Assembly (NCBI GenBank): GCA_020650975.1
Contig: JAIPMN010000813.1
Coordinates: 1 to 35,506, forward strand
Reading direction: 5' to 3'
From: Apostichopus californicus
Taxonomy: Eukaryota; Echinodermata; Holothuroidea; Aspidochirotida; Stichopodidae
DNA length: 35,506 bases
A model generated the notes under the pieces. The model was not told the origin of the DNA. It searched no databases and saw only the letters and a program-made list of their open reading frames with translations. Position 1 is the stretch's first letter. Every line of letters starts with the position of its first letter. The position numbers and the translations under genes are program-made. Below are positions 22,151-33,700 of this stretch, piece after piece.

Positions 22151-22845
22151 AACATCTGAAAGTGGTCTGAAAAAAACTGTAAAGTGTCTGAAAGTGACCT
22201 ACGGCATTAATATGTCGGCTTTAAAATGGGGTTTTCAATCTTGAAAAGATGCTTCTGTGAGCTGTACATGCTGAACTGAATCTGTTTACTGTAGTTACAG
22301 AAGGACAGTACTCTGCAATAATTGAGTGATGACTGCAACGATCAAATGGTTGGGAAGGAAAGTTAATAAAGGTGCTGTCCCAAATGAATGGTGAAAGGTG
22401 AAAAATGACTGATAAAAAGCACTAGGCTCCAATGGTCCAATGTCACAGAGTTTGGTGTTTCCATAGAATTCAGTAAAATCACTTTTTCTTCTGTGAAACA
22501 AAAACTTGAATGAGGTGAGCTACTGTACTGTAACTTAATGATATGTTCGCTGTCTGTTTGCACGATCTCAATTGAAAGCATTTGGCTGAAATATGCATGA
22601 TCTGCGGAATACTTAATTTTAACATGCAAATCTTGCGAGTTAATTATGTGATGCCTTACTCCCACCAGAGATAAGGGTATGTTGGTTGATCAATGAAAAC
22701 TAAATTTATGCTAATATTTTACGGATTACATTGATGTAGTGAGTACATGGTGTGGTAGACAGGTCAGATGTCAAATGATGTTACTTTGTAAGTGTTTTAT
22801 TTGTCTGCAATATTCCAATGGTTTGTCCTTTCTTTGTTTCTACAG

Positions 22846-23554
22846 TTATCTGACCTAATGAACTGAAGGACAGGATGCCATCCCACAGAAGGCATAGCCC
22901 AGTATCACCAGGGCACCATCATCATGGTCACAGGTCATATCGTATGGAGAGTCCACAGCCAGAGAAGCCACGGAAACACAAAAAGTCCAGACACAAGCAC
23001 AAGCGAGAGAAGTCACGCCTGGACTCCCGGCGAGAGAACGTGCCAGTGAAACCTTTGGTCGAGTACGATGCGATAAGTAGTGAAGAAGAAGACTATTCGG
23101 AGAGCCCAGTGTCCGTTGACCAGGTCTCACCTGACCCAGAGGTCATTAAACACGTCCGCAGCTTGTCCCCAGGTACTGCCATAAAGCAGTATCGAACTCT
23201 GGCAGTCCGCAACTCCCCCCATTCCACCCACCGGTCTTCCTCTAAGTCAAGACACAGGGCCAGGTCACCCCCAAGGGCGTATCGCCCCCGAAGCCCTAGT
23301 CCCGAACCCCCCAAGGCATACCGTGATATGTCAGACAATCCAGATTTTAAGTATAAGCCAGAGCGAAGCAAAAGTAGTAAACGTAAGAGATCACGATCTC
23401 CTTCGCCATACAGACAAAAGACCCAAGAACTTGTTAAATTGATGCCCAAGCGGAGCCCCAAGAGGCGTGCAAGTCCAGAAGGAGACTATTATGACAGTAG
23501 GTCGGAGTACAGAAGATCACGCAAGCATGCCAGTAGCAGAAGCCCTAGTCATAG
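22846..23554 (+). CDS. CDK12: Cdk12 exon with start codon; RS-rich N-terminus
   Basis: The exon opens after TTTGTTTCTACAG, has 29 bases of 5' UTR, and codes from 22875. Residues 1-226 are rich in Ser, Arg, His and Lys with many SP and RS dipeptides, as expected for nuclear-speckle localisation. [15 protein letters not shown] is the strongest N-terminal identity with human CDK12 (KPLVEYDDISS). The donor is GTTAGT, leaving two bases for codon 227. Reading on past the donor meets a stop at about 23604. Confidence 0.9.
22858..22866 (+). promoter_or_regulatory. Minimal upstream ORF (Met-Asn-stop) in Cdk12 5' UTR
   Basis: ATG AAC TGA ends eight bases before the Cdk12 start codon at 22875, in the same exon (exon starts 22846 after TTTCTACAG). 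A two-codon ORF so close to the main start could reduce or gate initiation. This is inference from position alone. Confidence 0.45.
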
Positions 23555-26500
23555 GTTAGTATCTGGAATAACACAAGACTGTGTGCATAGTAGTTTGTTT
23601 GCTTGATTTGTCTTTCCTCCATCTATGGATTTTATAATTGTAAGTTTGCAGTAGGCTCATTGTTAGAGTACAGTAACCTGATGGGAGGTTGTAGCTCCCA
23701 GCATAGTAGGCAAGGTGTTGCACTCGCAAGGTAGTTTTCAGTAAGAAATCATAAGCAAGAACATATTTAATACAGTTAAAGCATTGGCCTCAACATGAAG
23801 TAAAAATCATCCCTACAGCTGGAAAGCCATTTTGCTTTATCCTACAGTACAGTATTAAAGCAATGGCAATTGGATGACTCGTCACCATCGTACTAGACCA
23901 TTTTACACGGAAAGTGCAATTTTGCAGCCACAATCCAAAATAATCCCTTTCCCTTTCCTGCCCTTCCCTCCCCTGAAAAGAAGAAAGACTAAGGTATCTT
24001 TTGTTTAGTAAAGGCTAAAAAACTAACTCTGACTTACAGTATTGATTGATGTGTTTCTCTGAACAAGTTGCTTTCACTGTAGGGCAAAGAGATGGTTTAA
24101 ATTTCTAATACAGCTACAGTAGGGCTTGACCGTATGAGAGATAAATTGCTGTCTGTAAACACATACTTTCTCCACAACTTTTATACTCTAGAGGGGCAAC
24201 CACTGCATTGGAGAATGGTCAGCATACCAAAACATTGACAAATTTAATTTCATAACCCACCTAATCTTTTGTAGTATAAGAGCATTTCGGGAAAGGTAGT
24301 TCCATTGACTTGAGTACCATTGAGACTATGATCAGGTTGGGCGAAACATGCATTTCACAAACAATATGTGAAAACAGAATCCAAATTTGCTTTCTGTTTA
24401 TGTGGAATGTGTGCCTTTACAAGGGTTCGTGAGAGAATATTTCAATTGCAACCCATCATACTGTATCTTCGAAATTAAATTGTGAACCTAATATGTTGCC
24501 TGGTGATAGGCAGTTCAAGGCTGCGTGGCTCAGGTCTTTCTCGACACATCGGCACTGTCCAGTCTGGAGCTTCGCTGTAGTATTATTTGTGGGATGAAGG
24601 AATAATTGTTGTGGTATTGTAGCTAACTGCCATTTAAACTTTTTGTATACAAATCAATGAAGACATGCTTAGTTAGCCCTCAGCTCTTTGCAGGAACCAT
24701 GTTATTCAGCTCAAAAGAAAGTTAATTATGGAAATTAAATTCAGTTAACTAGAAAATGTGCAGTTTATGATAATGTCAAGCCCCAGACTGAGCATTGGCC
24801 AAATGGGTCTTCATCTTTGTTTTGATGTGGTATCTATAAAATTTGGTAAGCAGATTATTAGCTTTATTGGTCACCTGTTAGCAGGCAACGAGTGACACCT
24901 CACGTGGTCATGAAGGTTGTAGTACTCTGCAGACTGGTTAGATATCTTGGCCACATTGTGTCATATCAAGGAAGCCAAACACTACTTGGACGCACAGAGA
25001 TGAGCAACAATAATATCTGCATCCGTTGCTGCAAAACAAACTACCCATTAATTTATTCTATCCATTGTTATACAAGTCTGTTATCTTAGTTTGGCTAGGA
25101 GATCATCATGATGCATTAGAGCTGTTGTATTGTTTGTGAAATAGGAAGGCAATTGATCAAACTTTTAGTTTCCATGAATTTTCACCATATTTATAAATGT
25201 TGTTTAGTATTAAATGAATGATTTTCTATTTGATTCTAATAAACACAAATTAGCCCACAGGCTTATCTTCAACACCTGCAAGTCACATCAAATCAGAACT
25301 TTCCCTAATTTTCTGCTATTCATTATTGAAATGAGTGTAGACTAGTCATTAATGAAAATAAATCTTGCCATAATATCCTGATATTTTTTAGTTGTAACAT
25401 AGGTTTGGTAAAAAAATATGAAATACTGACCAATGCTAGTAAACTGTTCTAGAGATTCCTTTGAATACAGTAGTTTTAAATCACACCCAGACATAAGGAC
25501 AACATTGGTTGTAGTCATGTTTCATAGGCTGCATTATTTGTATGCTGTTTTGTTTGTTAACCCTTACAGCCCGTCGGTCTTAACATAGTTACTGATGACA
25601 TTAATTTATTGAATCTGGCAGGCCTTTGTTAAAAAATATTTGTTTTTCTCCGAGTGCCCTTAAAAGTGCAATCACAACAGTAGATATTTTTGTAGAAAGT
25701 AAATTCACATTTTTTTCTTATTAAATATAGCAAATGAATGCCTTTTCCACTCTCAATGACATAGAAGGAAACTCCCATTGTTTGTCATAAATTTAAAACA
25801 ACACAAAGTGAGGACAATCGCTTTTTCCGTTGTTTGTTTGAAACAAGTGAAATGCTTGGCCATTATCCAGCAATCGCCTCTTTCCACTTCATTACGGGAT
25901 CACTCCGTAGTTAAAGGAAGTTTAATATTTAAAATAATTTCTGCAATATGTGAATTGGACATCATAGTTTTTTGTAATGCTATGGAAGCAAGTGAAAGAC
26001 TTTGCTTTTGCCAAGTGTGTTGCTAAAGATGTCATCTCCTTCACTTCCTCTCTTCAATAAATGATGAATCTACTCAAAATTATAAAAAAAAAAAAACTTG
26101 TTGTAATGCACAGAATGATTTAGTGTTCAAATTTAGACTAGCAGTTTTGAAGGCTCTGAGCTCTATTCTTATAAAATACTACATGTGGTCCCCATTTACA
26201 AAGCTGCTATACACCTTTGTACAAGGTTGTATATCAATTTGTCCATTTTGCTCTGCGATACTGGGTAAATACTAAATTCCTCCCTGGCAGTAAATGATAT
26301 GATAATAATTCCAATAGCAAATTTTGCATGGTAGCATCGAGGTTTCTAAAGTAACTTTATGCAATTTCTTTGTCATGACATAATTCTGGCAAGGATCTAT
26401 GTGGTTGATGCATGATATATATAGGCAAGATAACACTTCCATGGTTTATCAATTGCAAATTGGCTATCTACAGTAACACAGGGGGGGGGGGGCTGTTAAG

Positions 26501-27685
26501 TGTTCAAATTTTGTGTGGTAGTTTTGACTGCTTTCGTCTCTTACAAAGTACTATGTATGGTTCCTGTTGACAAAACTGCTTTACAATTATACTTTGCAAT
26601 TTGACCATTTCTCATAGCATCTTGTGATGTGATTCTGAAGAAATTATTCACTCTTATATGGTAGCACACAGTGATGGATGATTCCACCAGAGTGAATAAT
26701 GCACGACTATGTTTTTCTTCATTTTTCGTAATTGAGAAGGGTTGTTGACAGTGATTTCCTAGTCTATAACTGATTTTGTAGTTCAACAGAAAAAGTCAAA
26801 TTAATTAATTGCTTTTCTGGTGGAAATTTTCACTGCTTTGCATTGTCAAATGTAATTGCTTACTGATGATGTACGTATGTGACAGGGAGAGGGAGGTGTG
26901 AAAGGGAGATGGAGGGAACATGTCTTGGATTGAAGGATCTGTCCTTCAGAGCACATTTTGGTGCACATATATTGTACCTTCATTCATATAGTTAGTCTTT
27001 GAATGTATAAGCTAACCACCCAGAAATGACAGACATATTTACTCTGCACTCCAAGCCTTTGGATTTGGGTAACATACTCACTTTCTGTATATCAGATCTT
27101 TTACTCTAATTATGAAAACTTATCACGGAACCATATTTTTCATTCTATTTTTAAATTTGAGAAAACAAGGTTTCTGTCATAGTGATTGTATTTACAAATA
27201 CTTTTGCCTGTTAAATTGTGACTTGTGAGTTTTTGCAAATTGCCCAATTTTCCAAACTAAGCAGACTTGATGATGGTGACCTCATTCATTCTTTAATTCA
27301 TGTCTCATTTTTCAGAAAAAGGTCCAGAAGGTCAAGGTCAAGGTCATCTAGCAGTTCCAAACACAAGGTATCCAGGAGAAACAAATCGCGATCTAGATCG
27401 AACTCTCGGAACAGTCCGCAGCCTAGATCACGCCATATACGAGGCAGTAGTGGTAGCCTAGATTTAGACAGTGCTAAGTATCACATGGGACTGTTTTCAG
27501 AATTGAGCAAGCATCACAGGGAGAGACTGGAGACGGCCCGGTTGAAAAAGTCCGAGTCTGCTCAGTCCTCTCCCGTACCCGTTCCAAAGGCCAGCAGCGC
27601 AAAGCAAAAGTTTGCCAAGGATAACGGTGACGAGGTGGAAGTGATTGATGACGATGAATCTGAAGAAGGAGAGGTCGATGATGAT

Positions 27686-27717
<32 letters not shown>

Positions 27718-30700
27718 GGAGGAGGAAGAAGAGGCAGGAGAAGGGGAAGACGAGCAACATCGCCAGCTGGAAGAACAACTAAAGGAGATAACCAAGTCAT
27801 CAGCCGCCAAGAAACGGGTCCAAGGACCGAGTATAGAATCGTCTCCCGCAAGGACTGTCACCGAAGCCCCAAAGCCGATATCGTCCTCGCTCTCCTCAAA
27901 CAAGTTGCCAAACCTTATCATCAAGAAGGATCTGAAGAAGGAGCAGTCACCACTGAACAGTAAACCAGTAATCAAGAGAAGCAACTCTCCGCTGAAGTTG
28001 ATTTCTGATTTGCCGATGCCCCCTATCGTCCATTCCCCTGTCAAGAAGGAGTTAAAGAAGGAAGAGTCCAAACCTAGGCCCTTGATTTCAGATCTCCCGA
28101 TGCCACCTTCCTTACCGGTGGCGGAAAAGAAGCCGTCCGAGTCAACAAAGTCGCCAAGAGTGAAATCAGAAAAGCCCACCCCTTCCCCCAAGGTGACCCC
28201 TCAACAGACATCTCAGACCACACCGCCGGGGGGTAAGGCATTTGGAAAAGGCAAGACATCTGAGGTTGGCAGAGTCAAGCGGGAGGCCATCCGAAAGAAA
28301 CGAGCAAAGCTGTACGGGAGCACGGCATCGTGGGGTGAGAGATCGGTGGAGACGTACGAAATTATCAACCCTGTAGGAGAGGGCACGTACGGTCAGGTCT
28401 ATAAGGGAAGAGACAAAGATACTGGTAAGAATTTCTCTTTTTTGCTTTCTCTATAAAATGAAGATCAGGGGAAGGGTAGGGACGTGTGTTTGAGGGAATC
28501 AATGTTAGGGGATACTATGTGTTGTCGAAGATGGGTGTCTGTTTTGAAAAATATTATGTTGGTGGTGGTATGCATGTTTGCCAACATACAGTACCTGCCC
28601 CTTAACTCCACTGTTGCCCTAATATTAACAAGCAGTTGACAGCAGCATCTTGTCTGGTCTGGACAAATGCTAGTGCATATGATTAAGCTGTCAGAGTTGA
28701 GAGTGTGTATTTGACCTCAGGAGAGGTCAAATAGTTTCAAGTCACAGGGATAATTAACATTAATTAATTTGAAAAGTATATTTCTTGTCCATTTGTGATC
28801 ATTTGAAATCAAGGGTTATTTGATAAACTAGATCTAGAATGCTGTTGAAGAACTCTTTTTGGGGGGGGGGGGGACGGGGGTAAGATAAGCAAAATATCAT
28901 TGTATTTTTATAATAACATTGATTTATTGCCAGTTGTTGTAGTTCATTAAAGGGAATTGTATACTTACTTTTCTCGTTTGGTTTGTATGTTTTCCAGGAG
29001 AATTAGTTGCCTTAAAGAAAGTGAGAACGGACAACGAGAAGGAAGGTTTCCCAATTACAGCAGTCAGAGAAATCAAAATACTTAGACAATTAAATCATGC
29101 AAGCATTGTGAAACTTAAGGAGATAGTTACCGATAAACAGGATGCGTTGGATTTCAAGAAAGATAAAGGTTTGTATGTTTGTTTTTTTTTCTTGATAATT
29201 TAAGCTTTTAGACCAACTTTTAGACGTCGCAACCGACTCCAGTCGATCTTTTGAAACTACAAAAATAACACATAATTAAGCACAAAATACAAACCAGGTT
29301 TACAGTTGGAAGTTAAGAATTGCATCCCATCCTTTGTATCTTCAACATTCCTAAAGTGGAAATTTGAATCAAAATGATAGTTTTCTACAGTTAGTCCTCA
29401 GTGGCTAATAGTCAATAATTACATTTACAAATAAACCAGAACCCTTTCACAATTTTTTTTTATCACAATTTCTTTTTATCAAAAGTTGATATGTAGTTTG
29501 TAGTCATTTGTTTAATTTGGAAATGAACAGGCTTGTATACTTTGTTTGACTGCTTAGAATTGTAACAGTGGAATCAGTTAGTGACCCTAATAGGATGACA
29601 ATAACAACCATGAAATCATTTTGACACTAAACAGAGTTTTAGATATATTTAGTGAAGAGATATGAAAGCATCTGTTTTGACACTAATACCACAACAAGGT
29701 AACAGTACGTTATCTATACTTTTGCATAGAAGTGACACTAGACTTAACCTTGCAACTATAACAGCTTTACAAAAGCAGCTGCTCCAATTTTGGGCAGTTT
29801 TGAGAAAGTCACCGAACATTATTTATAGTAGAATGGGATTCATTGAACTATGGTAGCCTTTAATCAGGCTGTAGCAGCGAATGAATGTAACTTAACAACT
29901 AATGAATCCTACTCTTTGATTCTGACACCTTTTTCATGGTAGTAATTAATCACTTGGTAATAAGCAAATTCAGAGAGTTTTCAACATACTTTCACATTCC
30001 TAGCATTTTTCTTGAATTGAAGTTTGCCTAGTCAGGCTGCACAGCTGTTGAATTTTAATAGCAATATCAAAACTCACCACAAATGAATGCCAATTGTGAC
30101 CTAGAGTTTGAGCACAGTTTCTGACAATATCTGATGAGATTGTCACAACAATCGCTGGTTGTAATCATGTTTTGTTCTTTGTTTTAGGTGCCTTTTACTT
30201 AGTATTTGAATATATGGATCATGATTTGATGGGGATATTGGAATCTGGTCTGGTGAACTTTTCAGACGATAACATCAAATCTTTCATGAAGCAGCTGTTA
30301 GATGGTCTCAGCTATTGCCATAAGAAGAATTTTCTACACAGAGACATCAAGTGCTCAAATATTCTTCTGAACAATAGAGTAAGCTATTGTTTTTGTTTTT
30401 AGCCGCCTTTTAAAACATTTGAACTCGTTCTGAAACTTGTTTAAATTAGACCTGGTATTTGACAAGCGAGGTTGGTTGATATAAAGCATCATAACCTTCT
30501 CTTTGAATGTATTTCTCAAAGTTTGGAAACAAAACCTGTAAAAACCCGAGTTACCAGGGAAAGTATGATCCTTGTTTCTCTTTGGTGGTTAAATTAGATT
30601 TCTGTTTGTCTTTGCAGGGATTTCAGTTGTATTGATTTCCCTGAAATAGCAGATATCTTTTTCATACTTGGATGATCCATTTTATTCAGATGTGAAGCTT

Positions 30701-33700
30701 ATTCAGAGTGGTATGGCTGTCAAAATATATATGTCATCTACATGAATTTGTCGTTTTGAATACGGCCAACCTTTGAACCTTGTTTGATTTTTCCAAACAG
30801 GGACAGATCAAGTTAGGAGATTTTGGACTCGCCAGATTATATCATGCAGACGACAAAACGAGGCCTTATACTAACAAGGTCATCACCCTTTGGTACCGTC
30901 CACCGGAGTTACTATTGGGAGAAGAGAGGTACGGCCCAGCCATAGATGTGTGGAGCTGTGGGTGTATTCTAGGTGAACTATTCACCAGGAAACCCATCTT
31001 TCAGGTATGTCCTTTCTGTACAGCTGTGTTTACTGTGTTTTCCCCATACAGTCTAACAACATTAATGTATGTCACAAAGCACCCCAATATCATCCATGTT
31101 TCTATTGATCCTCTTTCGAGTCCATGTGAGCAATCTCATTCTCCGTGTCTGTTTAGTTGTGCAAGTGGTATGCTAGACTTGCACACTTTTAGCCAAGACC
31201 ATCTCAAATGCTTTGTGATGTTTTAGCACTGAGATCACCTTTTGTTGGTCGGTGCATACCGTAACCGTGTAAATGGTGCTGCCTTTCATTAGAATGGTAG
31301 ACAATGGTATTAGAGCAGATTATGATGATTGTCAAAACACAAATTTACTGCTGGGCATTGACCCAGAAGATGGTCAAGCGGGACACAGTGCTACAAAGTT
31401 ACCAGTTAATAGACTATGTAGATGGTTGAGGGTAATATTAGAGTCTAGACAGGGTAAGAGAGGAGATCAGTAAATACCCAGATCAGGTCATATCAGGTAG
31501 TGTTGGGATCACAATGTTGTTATAATGTTGTTAGAACTGTGCGCTGTTGGGACTTGATATTAGCTTCAATTCACAAAAGATTATTTAGAGCAGATGGTTG
31601 TGTTTGCAGTGTAGGATTTCTTGCTTTAAGCTATTCTGTAACACATGCTATACATTTAGTCTTGATGCCTGAATGTCACTAGAGGTGTCTGGAATGTTTG
31701 AGAAAGTCTTTTATGTCTTAGCAATAGTTCAAGCTATTTGTCAAATTTTAATGCCATAATGCAACATGGAGCTTTGAATAAAGGCAACTTTACAGCACAA
31801 GAAGCCATTAGTGTTAGGTAGCCCTGTGCAAAACGAAAGTGTTCTGGGAAAAAGCTATACTGGAGGTAGAAATCCTCTCATTCCATGGTGATGTTTAATG
31901 TCATTTGTCCTTTTTTTTACTGTTGACAGGCAGTGCAAGAGATGGCTCAACTTGAGTTAATCAGCCGGCTGTGTGGCTCCCCCACACCAGCTGTCTGGCC
32001 GAATGTCATCCACCTGCCTCTCTTCCATACCTTCAAGGCAAAGAAGAATTATACACGAAAACTTAGAGAAGAATTTAGTCTGTAAGTCACTTGTGATTTG
32101 TGGGTTTCATTACATTTCCCATTTGTGTCATGAAAAGTTGGATCTTAAGGATTTGCTCTTCAAAGACTACATATCATGATGATGGTTTTCTCAAAGCACA
32201 TTTATGTTTTGAATAATTTTGCAAGCCTAATGTACAGAAATGTGAATCTGTAAGATATTACTGGAAAGACTTTAAAGTTTAGTTGAGCATGTGTTGTTAC
32301 ACTGTTGCCACACACAAACAAGCAATACTGTCCTCAGCTCAAAGGAACGACAAATTTGCAAGATGTGACCACAGCATACCGCTTTGTGATTCAATTTAAA
32401 GAATATTCGTTTAATATTTAGTCATGTTAAGATTAAGATATCGTTTGATATGGATGGTTACACATGTATTATGAGATTGATTGAAGTTGTATCAGAACTG
32501 TGTAAAATTAAGGGTCATATTTAGATGGTAGTTTATTCAAATTTATTAAAAATGTTTATCTATTTGCTGCCCTCTTGTAGTTTACCAAAACAGGCTCTGG
32601 ACTTACTAGATCGTATGCTCGTCCTGGATCCGGAGAAGCGTATCACGGCCACTGACGCATTGAATTGCTCATGGCTGAAAGGAGTAGATGTTACAAAGAT
32701 GCCAGCACCAAAGTGAGTTACAAACTTTTCCTTATTTTCCCTATTTTTTATATTTTATATTTTTTATGTTTGTCTTCCATTTTAACAAAAAGGGTGAACT
32801 TCGGGCTAGCCACTGCTGATCATTCAAGTCTATGCTGCATATGTTGATATCTGTAAAAGAAAAACGACTGGATAGATTGTATGGAGTATTACATCACACC
32901 CCTTGTCATATTTTCACGCCCCCTTTCATTGTACTGTTGAAAGAGCCAAAGAAAAGAAAATCCTAGCTTCTGTAATGCCTCATGTACAGTACACTGAGCA
33001 GGACTTGTCAAGTGGTAAGTATATATTCATTTAAAGTTGTATAAGTATTGATGTATAATTGATGGATAATAATGATGAGATTGATGTGACATGCTCTTTT
33101 TTTCTTCATTCCCCCCCCCCCCTTAACTCGCAAGTTTCTCTTTGTTATTGCTTGATGTCTTTGCATCCCCTTATCTAGCCTCCCACATTGGCAGGATTGT
33201 CATGAGATGTGGAGCAAGAAACGTAGACGCCAAGAGCGACAACAGCAACAACAGCAGCAACAGCAGCAGCAGCAACAGCAAGCTGGTCAAGGTAGCCAGC
33301 CGGAGGCAACCCTGTCCAAGCAGGCTCGCAAAGAGGCAGCGGGGCTGGGGTTGGTCTCCACCGATGATAAAGTGGAGATACCAGGGATCGGTGGTGGAGG
33401 TGATCAGCCACAGACCAAGTCAAAGCCGGTGGAGGAGACTAAGGAGACCCCCGTGCCACAGAAGGCCGCGGTTTCCAAAAAGGAACCTCGCTCTGAGGCG
33501 AAACCACCGACCAAGGACAAACTGTTAACCCTGATCAACATGTCCAAAGATCAGCCATCTTTAGATATCAACAAGTTAGCAGAGGCAGTGAACGTCAAAG
33601 TTGATCCCACCACCATTGAACTCTTGAAAAACTTGAACATGCAGCTGATTTTAGCGGCTGCCGCCAGCAAGCAGGGAGAGAAGCAGGCTGAATCCAATGC

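Noticed and set aside
27562..28191. 209-codon Ser-rich antisense open frame
   Set aside because: It is the reverse strand of the Cdk12 acidic linker; the poly-Ser tract is simply antisense GAA/GAG.
31273..31473. Open frame in Cdk12 intron 5 with splice-like edges
   Set aside because: Spliced in after exon 5 (phase 0) it meets a stop after six codons, the open frame is in another phase, and the kinase domain is already continuous without it.
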